Positions 17,424-26,032 are shown, counted from the stretch's first letter. The stretch: DNA of 64,000 bases from Alphaproteobacteria bacterium (GCA_020632795.1 JACKEV010000014.1:310001-374000), one strand, 5' to 3'. The notes: a model not told the origin generated them from the sequence alone. Numbers and translations are program-made.

Positions 17424-18589
17424 CCGACCCCCTCCTCTCCGACTCGGCCGGGCTCATCGCCCTGCTCGCCGGCAACGCCGCGCTGTGGTTCTACCTGGAG
17501 AAGCGCACCGGCTGGCGGCTGTTCCGCTACTTCCCGCCGCTGGTGTTCATCTACATGATCCCGGCGGTGCTCTCGAACACCGGCGTGATCCCGCTGGAGA
17601 GCCCCACCTGGGACTGGATGCGGGCGAACCTGCTGCCCATGTTCCTCGTCCTGCTGCTGCTGGACATCGACGTGGGCGCGGCGGTGCGGGTGATGGGGCG
17701 GGGGGTGCTGGTGATGCTCGCCGGCACCGCCGGGGTGGTGCTGGGGGCGCCGATCGGCTTCGCGGCGGTGAAGGGCTGGCTGGGGCCCGAGGCTTGGAAG
17801 GGCTACGGGGCGCTGGCGGGGTCCTGGATCGGGGGGACCGGCAACATGGCGGCGGTGGCCGAGGGGCTCGACACCCCCGGCGAGATGTTCGGCCTGGCCG
17901 TGATCGCCGACCACGCGGTGTACCTGGTGTGGCTGCCCCTGCTGCTGGGCAGCAAGGAGCTGGCGCCGTGGTTCAACCGCTTCACCCATGTGGACGAGGC
18001 GCGGCTCGCCGCGATGCAGGAGGCCGCCGCGGCCTTGAGCCAGGACAAGGGCCGCCCCGAGCTGCGGCACCTGCTGGCGCTGCTCGCCCTGGGGGCGGGC
18101 GGGGCGTACGCGGCCGCCGCGGTCGCCGCGCAGCTCCCCGAGCTGCCGCCGGTGCTGAGCACCTCGACCTGGCGGGTGCTGCTGGTGACCACCCTGGGCA
18201 TCGGGCTCTCGTTCACGCCGGCCCGGCGCATCCCGGGCAGCCACACCGTGGCGATGGCGCTGGTGTACCTGTTCGTGGGGGTCATGGGGGCGCGGGCCTC
18301 GGTGGAGGCGCTCGCCGGGCAGGGCCTGCCCTTCGTGGCGGGGGCGTACTTGTGGATCCTCATCCACGGGGCCTTCCTGCTGGTGGCGGCGCGGCTCTTG
18401 CGGGTGGACGTGCACAGCGCGGCGATCGCCAGCGCGGCGAACATCGGGGGCGCGGCCAGCGCGCCGGTGGTCGCCGCCCACCACGACGAGCGGCTGGTGC
18501 CGGTGAGCATCCTGATGGCGCTGCTGGGCTACGCGGTGGGGAACTACGCGGCCTTCGCGGCGGCATGGCTGTGCAGCCTGGTGGCATGA
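17420..18589 (+). CDS. DUF819 family membrane protein
   Basis: This 389-residue protein has about eleven hydrophobic segments and matches the DUF819 (YjcL-like) pattern: FRYFPPLVFIYMIPAVLSNT near the N-terminus, LLPMFLVLLLLDID, GSWIGGTGNMAAVAEGL, and NIGGAASAPVVAA near the C-terminus. Family members look like sodium-linked permeases, but no substrate is established. The start is GTG 17420, overlapping the kinase stop by four bases, so the permease is translationally coupled to the kinase and may be regulated by it or made in fixed ratio to it. Confidence 0.88.
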   Translation: MTDPLLSDSAGLIALLAGNAALWFYLEKRTGWRLFRYFPPLVFIYMIPAVLSNTGVIPLESPTWDWMRANLLPMFLVLLLLDIDVGAAVRVMGRGVLVMLAGTAGVVLGAPIGFAAVKGWLGPEAWKGYGALAGSWIGGTGNMAAVAEGLDTPGEMFGLAVIADHAVYLVWLPLLLGSKELAPWFNRFTHVDEARLAAMQEAAAALSQDKGRPELRHLLALLALGAGGAYAAAAVAAQLPELPPVLSTSTWRVLLVTTLGIGLSFTPARRIPGSHTVAMALVYLFVGVMGARASVEALAGQGLPFVAGAYLWILIHGAFLLVAARLLRVDVHSAAIASAANIGGAASAPVVAAHHDERLVPVSILMALLGYAVGNYAAFAAAWLCSLVA

Positions 18590-18602
18590 GACGGAGGAGC
18601 CG

Positions 18603-19094
18603 ATGACCGAGCAGGCGTTCTGGGCCCTCATCGAGGCGGCCGACATGATCGACGCCGACGGAGAGGCGAGCGTCGAGGGGCTCGACGTGCTCCTCCGAAG
18701 GCTCCCGGACGTCGAGCTGCTGGACTTCCAGCGCGTCCTCCAGGGGCTGCTCGCGCGCGCCTACCGATGGGACGTGTGGGGCGCGGCCTACCTGCTCAAC
18801 GGGGGCTGCTCGGACGACGGGTTCGACTACTTCCGGGCCTGGCTGATCGCCAACGGGCGTGAGGCCTTCGAGCGGGTGCTGTCGGATCCCGATGCCCTGG
18901 TGGAGCTGGCCGAGGACGAGGCCGAGTGCCCGGACCTGCTCGCCGTGGCGCCGTGGATCTTCCAGGAGCGGACCGGCGACTACCCCAAGCTGCCGGCGAC
19001 CCCGCTGCCGGACCTGGGCACGGGCTGGGACTTCGACGACCCCGAGGAGATGAAGCGACGCTACCCGCGCCTGTCTGCGGCCTTCGGCGGGTAG
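18603..19094 (+). CDS. DUF4240 domain protein
   Basis: The 163-residue soluble protein begins MTEQAFWALIEAADM and carries the DUF4240 pattern: LLDFQRVLQGLLARAYRWDVWGA, then GGCSDDGFDYFRAWLIANGR, and an acidic tail ending in DFDDPEEMKRRYPRL. DUF4240 proteins have no established function and occur in Myxococcota and actinobacteria, sometimes linked to polymorphic-toxin immunity. The gene begins 13 bases after the DUF819 stop with GGAG just upstream, so it is probably the last gene of the TVP38-kinase-DUF819 operon. Confidence 0.85.
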   Translation: MTEQAFWALIEAADMIDADGEASVEGLDVLLRRLPDVELLDFQRVLQGLLARAYRWDVWGAAYLLNGGCSDDGFDYFRAWLIANGREAFERVLSDPDALVELAEDEAECPDLLAVAPWIFQERTGDYPKLPATPLPDLGTGWDFDDPEEMKRRYPRLSAAFGG

Positions 19095-19098
19095 GCGC

Positions 19099-19818
19099 CT
19101 ACCAGCCCGCCGCGGCGACCTCCCGGAAGCGGGCCAGGCCCTCGTCGTCGTCCACCACGGGGCCGTGGCCGGGCACGAAGGCCACCGGGGGGTGCTCGGC
19201 CAGCGCCTCGCTGAGCCAGGTCGGGAAGGCGCGGCGGTCGGCCCGGTACACCACCCGGCAGGCCATGCGGTTCATGCGCAGGCCCACCCGGAAGCCCAGC
19301 ACCCACAAGAGCGCGTGCAGCGCCGGGTTGGACGGCATCTCCGAGAGGTTGACCAGCAGGTCGTGGAGGACCCAGATGGCGCCCCCGTCCACGGTGACCC
19401 GGGCCATCAGGTCGGGCTTGACGACGTGGGGGGCCGCGAACAGCGCCACCGGCTCGGGCAGGCGCTCCTGGAGCGCGGCGAGGGGCTGGACGGGCCGGGG
19501 GCTGCGCTCCTGGATCCGCTCGACCACCCCCTCGGGGGCGAACACCCCGGCCTCCGGGTAGCGCTCGGCGGCGCCGGGGATGCCCAGGCGGTGGTTGCCG
19601 TTGGGCGCGACGACGGCCTCGACCCGGCCCAGGCCGTCCAGCTCCGCCAGGATGGGCTCCGCGCGCTTGCCCGCCGGGGGGCTGATGAGGGCGAGCCCGT
19701 CGCCCTCCAGCCCGATCGCGGTGCAGGTGGCCAGGCCCCCGCTGCCGAAGGTGTAGTCGGCGCGGTAGACCCGCGCGGCGGCGTTCACGGTGGTCCAGCG
19801 AGGCATGGGGCGGATCAT
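19099..19818 (-). CDS. DUF4336-like (MBL-fold related) protein
   Basis: The 239-residue protein has the order seen in DUF4336 proteins: a first strand pair (LALISPPAGKRAEPILAELD), then VVAPNGNHRLGIPGAAERYP, which corresponds to the VAPNxxHHL motif, then VAFVPGHGPVV near the end, where metallo-beta-lactamase relatives hold a metal-binding histidine. Many canonical MBL metal ligands are absent, so hydrolase activity is uncertain. It converges with the DUF4240 gene, with four bases between the stops. ATG 19806 is an alternative start. Confidence 0.75.
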   Translation of the reverse strand: MIRPMPRWTTVNAAARVYRADYTFGSGGLATCTAIGLEGDGLALISPPAGKRAEPILAELDGLGRVEAVVAPNGNHRLGIPGAAERYPEAGVFAPEGVVERIQERSPRPVQPLAALQERLPEPVALFAAPHVVKPDLMARVTVDGGAIWVLHDLLVNLSEMPSNPALHALLWVLGFRVGLRMNRMACRVVYRADRRAFPTWLSEALAEHPPVAFVPGHGPVVDDDEGLARFREVAAAGW

Positions 19819-19883
19819 GCCACGTCCGCGCTGGCGCCGCCGGAGCGCTGAGGCTACGTGCGCACATCGACGGAGAGGTGCAA

Positions 19884-20099
19884 ATGCCCGAGACCAGCGA
19901 ACGCAACTGGACGATCACCCTGCTGCTCTGCTTCTTCCTGGGGGCGCTGGGCGTCCACCGGTTCTACACCGGCCACATCGGCATCGGCGTCATCCAGCTC
20001 CTCACCGCCGGCGGCTGCGGCGTCTGGGTCATCTACGACCTCATCATGATCCTGCTGGACCGCTACACCGACGCCGAGGGCCGCAAGCTGGCCAAGTAG
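19884..20099 (+). CDS. TM2 domain protein
   Basis: This 71-residue protein is one TM2 domain: LLLCFFLGALGVHRFYTG, then GIGVIQLLTAGGCGVWVIYD and DLIMILLDRYTD. TM2 proteins have two membrane helices joined by a short turn; their function is unknown. GGAGAGG lies five bases before ATG 19884, which makes it a better start than the GTG two codons upstream. The last 37 bases overlap the convergent panE gene. Confidence 0.93.
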   Translation: MPETSERNWTITLLLCFFLGALGVHRFYTGHIGIGVIQLLTAGGCGVWVIYDLIMILLDRYTDAEGRKLAK

Positions 20100-21028
20100 T
20101 CCGGCGCCAGGCTGCCGGGCTCCAGGCCCTCCCGCGTGGCCTCGTGGGCCAACTCCACCAGCGCGGCGTTGACCGGGGTGTCCACGCCCAGCCGCTGCCC
20201 CCAGGCGACGATCTCGCCGTTGAGGTGGTCGGTCTCCAGGCGCTGACCGCGCCGCAGGGCGTGCCGGGTGGAGCCGCCGATGCGGGGCTGGCCGTCCACC
20301 GGGGCGGCGTCCAGAGGCCCGACCCGCTCGACAAGGGCCCGCACCGAGGGCACGTCCAGGCCGGCGGCGGCGAAGACCGCGCGGGCCTCGGCCTCGACCG
20401 CGTCCAGGATCCAGGGCGGGCGCTGGTCCCAGAGCGCGGCCACGATGCCCCCCAGGTTGGTGACGAGCTTGGCCAGGATCCAGCGCTCGATGTCCTCGAC
20501 GGGGTCGGCGCGCACGCCGGCCTCGCTGAGCTTCAGGGCCAGCCAGATGGACCAGGGGTGGTGCCCGGTGGGCCAGCGCCCCACCAGCACCATGCCGGGC
20601 ACCGGGTCACCGTGCAGGGCCACCACGCCGGGGCTTCGCCGCACGGCGGGCACGTAGACCATCGCGCCCAGGGTGGGGTGCCCGCGCCGGGCGACCTCGC
20701 GGACGCCGGTCAGGCCGTTCTGGAAGCTCGCCACGGTGACCGCGGGGTCCAGCCCGTCGAGCGCGGCGGCGGTGTCCTGCGCCATGACGGCCACCAGCAC
20801 GAGGTCGTCGGGGGTGACCTGCGCTGCGGCGAGGGTGGGCACGGTGGGCACCCGCAGCTGCCGGTGGCCCCCGGGCAGGCGCAGGTCCAGGCCGTCGCGG
20901 CGCAGGGCCTCGCCGTGCAGGCGGCGGGCGACGAAGGTGACCGGGGCGCCGGCGGCGAACAGCAGGCCGCCCAGCCCCGCGCCGATGGCCCCCGCCCCCA
21001 GGACGACGACGCGGCGGGGGGCCTTCAC
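20063..21028 (-). CDS. panE: 2-dehydropantoate 2-reductase family (PanE/ApbA)
   Basis: PanE reduces 2-dehydropantoate to pantoate with NADPH in pantothenate and CoA synthesis. The 321-residue protein begins with the Rossmann motif VVVLGAGAIGAGLGGLL, and has VASFQNGLTGV (about 90) and LAKLVTNLGG (about 180), where the family keeps its catalytic lysine. GTG 21028 overlaps the stop of the upstream SRPBCC gene (GTGA). Paralogues of this family often act on other 2-keto acids. The context (SRPBCC proteins and an ArsR regulator) is not that of a CoA operon, so the exact substrate is unsure. Confidence 0.85.
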   Translation of the reverse strand: MKAPRRVVVLGAGAIGAGLGGLLFAAGAPVTFVARRLHGEALRRDGLDLRLPGGHRQLRVPTVPTLAAAQVTPDDLVLVAVMAQDTAAALDGLDPAVTVASFQNGLTGVREVARRGHPTLGAMVYVPAVRRSPGVVALHGDPVPGMVLVGRWPTGHHPWSIWLALKLSEAGVRADPVEDIERWILAKLVTNLGGIVAALWDQRPPWILDAVEAEARAVFAAAGLDVPSVRALVERVGPLDAAPVDGQPRIGGSTRHALRRGQRLETDHLNGEIVAWGQRLGVDTPVNAALVELAHEATREGLEPGSLAPDYLASLRPSASV

Positions 21029-21441
21029 CCCTCGACCTCGGCCTTGAGCGCGGCGGCGAACTTCTCGAACTCGGGCTGGAGGTCGGGGATGGTGCGGCCG
21101 ATGAGGGGCTCCAGCAGGCCCGAGAAGACCTCCTCCATCTCGAAGGCCACGCCCTCGCCCTCGGGGGTGATCGTGAACGTGCGCACGCCCTTGAACAGGC
21201 CGAGGGGCATGCCGCTGGACCACTCCATGACCCGGCCGGGCTCGAAGCGGGAGACCTTGACCGGGAAGGCGCGGTCGGGGCTGATGGTCGCGAAGACCTT
21301 GATGGTGCCGCCGCTGACGATGTCGCCCTCGACCTTGGTGACCGTGGGGTTCCAGCGGGGGTAGTCGGCCGCGTCGGTCAGGGCGGACCAGATGGCGTCG
21401 GGGGAGGCGTGGATCATCGTGCGGGTGCGGAAGGACTTCAC
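21025..21441 (-). CDS. SRPBCC family protein
   Basis: The 138-residue protein is a START/Bet v1-like domain: RTMIHASPDAIWSALTDAAD, PRWNPTVTKVEGDI, a central SRFEPGRVMEWSSGMPLG strand pair and a long C-terminal helix. It should bind a hydrophobic ligand in the central cavity. GTG 21441 is preferred to the open-frame start at 21498 because GGAG lies eight bases upstream and the fold begins immediately. The operator-like palindrome at 21472-21489 is 31 bases upstream. Confidence 0.85.
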   Translation of the reverse strand: MKSFRTRTMIHASPDAIWSALTDAADYPRWNPTVTKVEGDIVSGGTIKVFATISPDRAFPVKVSRFEPGRVMEWSSGMPLGLFKGVRTFTITPEGEGVAFEMEEVFSGLLEPLIGRTIPDLQPEFEKFAAALKAEVEG

Positions 21442-21471
21442 GGTCGGCTCCGGGCTGGGGGGCGGCGCACA

Positions 21472-21489
21472 GGTAACGCTCTGGTTACC
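21472..21489. promoter_or_regulatory. Operator-like palindrome 2 (GTAAC-N6-GTTAC)
   Basis: GGTAACGCTCTGGTTACC is a perfect six-base inverted repeat around a six-base spacer. It lies between the two SRPBCC genes, 31 bases upstream of the start of the second. Half-site and spacing match the palindrome at 22210, in front of the ArsR gene of the same operon. Confidence 0.7.
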
Positions 21490-21490
21490 A

Positions 21491-21916
21491 TCAAGCAAGG
21501 GAGGAGAAAGCGGAGATCCCGGCGAGCACCTTGTCCCAGCCGCCTCGGAACAGCGCCACGCGCCCCTCCCACAGCGCCGGGTCGCAGGCCCCCGGGGTGT
21601 GCACGACCCGGACCCGGGTGCCCCCGGCCTCGGGCTGGAAGGTGACGACCACCCGGGTGGGCTGCATCGGCCCCGTGCCCGGGTAGAAGTCGAGGACGAG
21701 GCGCTCGGGCGGGGTCCAGGCCACCACCCGGCCCAATTCGACCTCGTGGCCGTCGCCCCCGCGCTCCCAGAAGCGCCCGGTCGGCTCCAGGGTGAGGGTG
21801 CTCGCCGGGTCGCCGGTGTGGCGCCGGTCGGGGGGCCACCAGGCGCTGATCCGGCGGGTGAACAGCTCGAACGCCCGCTCCGGCGGGACCTGCAGCAGCA
21901 CGGACTTGTCGATCAT
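21491..21916 (-). CDS. SRPBCC (AHSA1-like) family protein
   Basis: The 141-residue protein has the AHSA1-type SRPBCC pattern: VPPERAFELFTRRISAWWPP, then FWERGGDGHEVELGRVVAWT, PPERLVLDFYPG and a C-terminal helix with ALFRGGWDKVL. ArsR-SRPBCC pairs are a common two-gene arrangement in which the regulator controls a ligand-binding protein. ATG 21916 overlaps the stop of the ArsR gene by four bases. Confidence 0.88.
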   Translation of the reverse strand: MIDKSVLLQVPPERAFELFTRRISAWWPPDRRHTGDPASTLTLEPTGRFWERGGDGHEVELGRVVAWTPPERLVLDFYPGTGPMQPTRVVVTFQPEAGGTRVRVVHTPGACDPALWEGRVALFRGGWDKVLAGISAFSSLA

Positions 21917-22200
21917 TCCTGGGACAGCTCCACGAGGCGGGCGAGCGCAGTGTCCCAGAACTCATCGAGGAAGTCCCGGACCGAGGCGAAGCCCTGGAGG
22001 CGGACGGTGTAGAGGGTGCGGTTGCCGTCGGGCCGGGCGTCCACCAGGCCGGCGTCCCGCAGGACGCGCAGGTGCCGGGAGATGGCCGGGCGGCTCACCG
22101 GGAAGCGGTCGGCGAGGTCCTGCACCGAGCGCGGCCCCGCGCGCAGCTCCCGCAGGATGTCGCGGCGGACGGGGCTGCCGAGGGCGTCGAGGGGGTGCAT
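21913..22200 (-). CDS. ArsR family winged-helix transcriptional regulator
   Basis: The 95-residue repressor has the ArsR fold: LDALGSPVRRDILRELRAGP, recognition region RFPVSRPAISRHLRVLRDAG, and wing GLVDARPDGNRTLYTV. There is no CxC metal site, so it probably senses something other than arsenite-type metals, as in the ArsR-SRPBCC subgroup. It heads an operon with two SRPBCC genes and panE. The palindrome 10 bases upstream of its ATG, repeated inside the operon, is its likely operator. No clear ribosome site is seen before the ATG, so leaderless translation is possible. Confidence 0.92.
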   Translation of the reverse strand: MHPLDALGSPVRRDILRELRAGPRSVQDLADRFPVSRPAISRHLRVLRDAGLVDARPDGNRTLYTVRLQGFASVRDFLDEFWDTALARLVELSQE

Positions 22201-22209
22201 GGGGGGTAT

Positions 22210-22225
22210 GTAACCGGTTGGTTAC
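22210..22225. promoter_or_regulatory. Operator-like palindrome 1 (GTAAC-N6-GTTAC)
   Basis: GTAACCGGTTGGTTAC holds the perfect arms GTAACC and GGTTAC, ten bases upstream of the ArsR start codon. The core GTAAC-N6-GTTAC is the same as at 21473-21488. An autoregulatory ArsR operator is the simplest reading. Confidence 0.72.
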
Positions 22226-22230
22226 GAGCT

Positions 22231-24234
22231 TCACCGCGCCGCGGCCAGCGCCGCGTCCGCCTCGGCCTTCAGCGCCGCGATGGCCTCGTCCTCGGGCCAC
22301 AGCCGCGCCGCCGGGGCGATGGTCCGGGCGGCCTCTGCGCTGCGGCCCACCTCCAGCAGGCAGCGGGTGAGGCGCACCCGCACCGGCAGGTCGAAGGGGT
22401 CCAGGCGCAGGGCCTCGGTGAGGTGCTCGATCGCGGGGTCGGCGCGGCCCTGGGCCCACAGCGCCTCGGCCACCACCGACCAGGCCCAGGCGTTGCCCGG
22501 CATGCGGCGGAGCGCCCACTGCGCCTGCTCCAGCGCCTCCTCGACCCGCTGGTCGGCCAGCAGCATCTCGGCCTGCATGACCGCGAGCTGCGCGTGGTCG
22601 GGGTAGATCGCCAGGTATCGGGCGGCGCGCTCCTGGGCGGCGGCGCGGTGGCCCTCGGCCTGGAGGCAGCGCACCTCCCCCGCCATCGCCTCGGGGCTCG
22701 CCGGCTGGAGGGCCAGGGCGTCCTGGTACCAGCCCAGCGCCTCGGCCCAGGCCCCCTGCCGCGCCGCCAGCCCGGCGAGCTGGAGCGCCACGGTGCTGCT
22801 GGGGCTGCGCAGGTAGAGGTCGGCGAAGGCCTCGGCCGCCTCGTCGAAGCGCCCCTGCCGCTGGAGGAGCTGGGCGCGCAGCAGCGCCACGCCCCAGGTC
22901 TCGGGCATGCGCTCCTCCAGCCGGGCGATCGTCGCCTGAGCCTCGGGCAGGTGGCCCTCCCCGATGGCCTGGCGGGCCATCCAGGTCAGCGGGATGAGGT
23001 CGATGACGTCGCGGGGGTCGATGTCCCCGGCCTCGGCGGTGACGTCCCCGCCGATGTAGCCCAGGGCCTGGAGCTGCTGGAGCGCGGCGGGGTCCAGGGC
23101 GGCGGCGGGGGCGCTGACCTCCTCCAGGCTGGCCCGCAGCGCGGCCAGGCGGGCGGCCTCGGCGTCCAGGGGGCGCCCGGTCTCGGCCAGCCAGGACACC
23201 CGGTCGCCGTGGGCGCTGTACCAGGCCCCCCAGCGCCCCTCGGTGTAGCGTCCGGCGGGCTCGGTGATGGCGTGGAGCGGGGCCAGCCCGAGGTTGAACT
23301 GGCCGGTCAGGGCCTCGGCGTAGAGGGCCTCGCTGCCCCCTGTCCGCAGGTCCTGCCCCTGGAGCCCCTCGGCCGGGGGCAGCCCCGCGATGGCGAGCAC
23401 GGTAGGGGCGATGTCGACGTGCCCGACGGGGTCCTCGACGACCTGCCCGGCGGCCACACCCTCCCCCCGGAGGATCAGCGGCACCCGGATCGTGCCGTCG
23501 TGGAGCAGGAAGCCGTGGGTGCGCTCGCCGCCGTCCCCCAGGCCCTCGCCGTGGTCGGCGGTCACGACCACGAGGCTGCGAGGGCGGGCGGCGTCCCAGG
23601 CCGCCAGCAGGCGCCCGAGCTGGGCGTCGGCGAAGGCGATCTCCCCGTCGTAGGGCCGGCCTTCGTGCTCGACGTCGTAGGGCGGCGGCGGGTCGTAGGG
23701 CCAGTGGGCGTCGAACAGGTGGACCCACACGAACAGCGGCCCCTCGGCGTCGGCCAGGGTGGCCAGGGCGTCGTCGACCACCTCGTCCGCGCGGCGCTCG
23801 TCGCGCCAGTCGAGCTGGGTCGGCAGGCGCTCCAGGGGGTCGTGGTAGGTGGCGAAGCCCTGTTCCAGGCCCCAGCGCGCCTGGGTGGGGAAGGCCGAGG
23901 TGAACGCGGCGGTGGTCCAGCCCGCCGCCGCGAAGCGCTCCGCCAGGGTCACCGCCTCGGGCCCCAGCACGAAGTCCCCGTTGTCGCGGACGCCGTGGGA
24001 GGGCGGGTAGACCCCGGTGAAGATCGTAGCGTGGCTGGGGATGGTCAGCGGGCACGCGCTGTAGGCGCGGGCGAAGCGGGTCCCCTCGGCGGCGAGCCGA
24101 TCCAGGGTGGGGGTGGTCGCGGGGCGGTAGCCGTAGGCCCCGATGTGGTCGGCCCGGGTCGTGTCGAGGGTCACCACCAGCACCGACGGCGGCGCCGGAG
24201 CCGTGCAGGCGCTCAACAGAGTCAGCACCCCCAC
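22231..24234 (-). CDS. Sulfatase-like lipoprotein with TPR repeats
   Basis: The 667-residue protein has a short lipoprotein signal (VGVLTLLSAC), an alkaline-phosphatase-superfamily sulfatase domain (about residues 15-370) and a C-terminal TPR region (about 430-667). Metal-site motifs are LVVTLDTTRADHIGAYGY and VVVTADHGEGLGD. At the nucleophile position the sequence is CPLTIPSHAT: Thr stands where true sulfatases have the Cys or Ser of CxPSR, so it is more likely a phosphodiesterase or phosphotransferase. GTG 24234 is chosen because AGGAG lies seven bases upstream; GTG 24294 would give a longer, more basic signal. It is divergent from the second sulfatase. Confidence 0.87.
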   Translation of the reverse strand: MGVLTLLSACTAPAPPSVLVVTLDTTRADHIGAYGYRPATTPTLDRLAAEGTRFARAYSACPLTIPSHATIFTGVYPPSHGVRDNGDFVLGPEAVTLAERFAAAGWTTAAFTSAFPTQARWGLEQGFATYHDPLERLPTQLDWRDERRADEVVDDALATLADAEGPLFVWVHLFDAHWPYDPPPPYDVEHEGRPYDGEIAFADAQLGRLLAAWDAARPRSLVVVTADHGEGLGDGGERTHGFLLHDGTIRVPLILRGEGVAAGQVVEDPVGHVDIAPTVLAIAGLPPAEGLQGQDLRTGGSEALYAEALTGQFNLGLAPLHAITEPAGRYTEGRWGAWYSAHGDRVSWLAETGRPLDAEAARLAALRASLEEVSAPAAALDPAALQQLQALGYIGGDVTAEAGDIDPRDVIDLIPLTWMARQAIGEGHLPEAQATIARLEERMPETWGVALLRAQLLQRQGRFDEAAEAFADLYLRSPSSTVALQLAGLAARQGAWAEALGWYQDALALQPASPEAMAGEVRCLQAEGHRAAAQERAARYLAIYPDHAQLAVMQAEMLLADQRVEEALEQAQWALRRMPGNAWAWSVVAEALWAQGRADPAIEHLTEALRLDPFDLPVRVRLTRCLLEVGRSAEAARTIAPAARLWPEDEAIAALKAEADAALAAAR

Positions 24235-24490
24235 CCCGACGCTCCTGCCGAGTTTGCGCCGCCCCTGGCACGCCCTCCGCGCCGTCCGCCTCACCTGACG
24301 TGTCCGGACACGCGGCGGCTCGTCGGGCGACACGGAGCACGCACCAACTCCCGCCGGTACTCGGCAGGAGCGTCGGGGTGGGGGTGCCAGGGTGATCCAA
24401 CGCACTTGACCTCTCCGCCGGGGGTGGCCATGAGCGTAGCCTGATCCGTTTCGGGCCGTGGCGTGTCTCGGGGGTCAGAGGAGGGAACCC

Positions 24491-26032
24491 TTGGACGACA
24501 CGAAGAGCCCGCTGACCCGGCGCCGCCTGCTCGCGGGAGCGGGGGCGCTGGCCGCGACGGGCGCTGTGGCCTGGGGCCTCCGCCAGCGCAGCGGGGACCT
24601 CGTCGCCCCCGCGGTGGCGGGGGACCTCAACGTCCTCTACATCAGCGCCGACGAGCTGAACCCGAACTTCCTGGGCCACGTCGGCCACCCCGACGCCCGC
24701 ACGCCGCGCCTGGACGCCCTGGCGGCCCAGGGCATGCGGCTCTCGAAGGTCTACGCCACCGCGCCCACCTGCGCGCCCACCCGCCAGAGCATGCTGACCG
24801 GCCTGCACCCCCTGGAGCACGGGGTGTTCCTCAACGGGTACGTGTTCGACGCCCGCACTCCCACCCTGGCCTCCTACTTCGGCGCCCAGGGCCTGCGCAC
24901 CGCCTGCATCGGCAAGCTGCACACCGACAACGACGAGGCCAACCAGACCTTCGGCTTCGACACGGTGCTCTCCCCCCAGGCCGGGCCCCGGTGGCGCGCG
25001 GTCGAGGACGGCTGGCAGGAGGGCGTGATCCCCAGCAGCCCCGACATCGAGGACGCCATCGCCTTCGCCACGATGCCCTTCAACTTCGGCGGCACCCCCC
25101 AGATCAGCGAGCGCGAGAACACCGACTGGATCCTGGTGGAGGAGGCCCTGCGCTGGCTGGAGGACCACCGGGAGGAGCGCTTCTTCCTCTACGTCTCCAT
25201 GCGGGCCCCCCACTACCCCTTCGCGATGCCCGAGGACTTCTACTACCTGTTCGACCCGGCCGACGTGACCCTGCCGGTGGTGCGGGCGGAGGACCGCGAG
25301 GGCAGCCAGGCTGCGCGTCAGACCTGGAAGAAGTACCGCTGGGGCGACATGACCGAGGCCCACACCCGGCTGGTGCTGGCCCGCTACCTGGGCGCGACCG
25401 CCTGGCTGGACCACCTCGTGGGGCGGCTGCTGGACGCCCTGGACCGGCTGGGCCTGGCGCAGAAGACCCTGGTGGTGTTCACCTCGGATCACGGGGACAT
25501 GTGCGGCGAGAAGGGCCTCTGGCTGAAGAGCCAGATGTTCGACCCGGCCTGCCGGAAGCCCACCCTGATGCGCCTGCCGGGGGTGATCGAGGCGGGCTCC
25601 CGCTACGACGGCCTGGTGAGCGAGGTGGACCTCTGGCCGACCGTGGCGGGGCTGGTGGGCGTGGGCGGGGGCCTCGACGCCCTGCCCATCTCCGGGCGGG
25701 ACCAGAGCGCCGCCCTGCTCGGCGAGCCCGCGGACCCGCGGACGTGCGCCTTCGCCACCCTGGGCGCCCCCGACGAGCGGCGCTGGCCCTGGCTGCACAT
25801 GGCCCGGGATGAGCGCTACAAGCTGTGCCGTTATCGGAACGCCCGGCGCAAGCCCGAGCTGACCGAGCTGTACGACCTGGAGCGGGACCCCCACGAGGTC
25901 GACAACATCGCCGGCCTGCCCGAGCTGGCTGAGGTGCGCGCCCGGCTGGAGCAGGCCGCCGACGACTTCCTGGGCGGCCTGCGGGCGCCCGCGTACCCGC
26001 CGGTGAAGGGGAAGGGGATCAGCGAGGATTGA
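24491..26032 (+). CDS. Sulfatase with Tat-type signal
   Basis: The 513-residue protein begins with a twin-arginine-like signal (LTRRRLLAGAGALAATGAVA). The sulfatase site is CAPTRQSMLTG, a CxPTR variant of CxPSR in which the Cys is matured to formylglycine. Metal-binding motifs are YISADELNPN and FTSDHGDMCGEKGLWLK. The enzyme should hydrolyse sulfate esters in the periplasm. The start is TTG with GAGGAGGG five bases before it. Folded Tat export fits cytosolic formylglycine formation. The FGE-like domain in the 14955 kinase is unlikely to be the maturase. The stop overlaps the convergent aminotransferase gene by 14 bases. Confidence 0.9.
   Translation: MDDTKSPLTRRRLLAGAGALAATGAVAWGLRQRSGDLVAPAVAGDLNVLYISADELNPNFLGHVGHPDARTPRLDALAAQGMRLSKVYATAPTCAPTRQSMLTGLHPLEHGVFLNGYVFDARTPTLASYFGAQGLRTACIGKLHTDNDEANQTFGFDTVLSPQAGPRWRAVEDGWQEGVIPSSPDIEDAIAFATMPFNFGGTPQISERENTDWILVEEALRWLEDHREERFFLYVSMRAPHYPFAMPEDFYYLFDPADVTLPVVRAEDREGSQAARQTWKKYRWGDMTEAHTRLVLARYLGATAWLDHLVGRLLDALDRLGLAQKTLVVFTSDHGDMCGEKGLWLKSQMFDPACRKPTLMRLPGVIEAGSRYDGLVSEVDLWPTVAGLVGVGGGLDALPISGRDQSAALLGEPADPRTCAFATLGAPDERRWPWLHMARDERYKLCRYRNARRKPELTELYDLERDPHEVDNIAGLPELAEVRARLEQAADDFLGGLRAPAYPPVKGKGISED

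Noticed and set aside
21962..25894. A 1310-codon minus-strand frame
   Set aside because: It passes through both divergent sulfatase genes in the wrong frame and has shadow-type composition.
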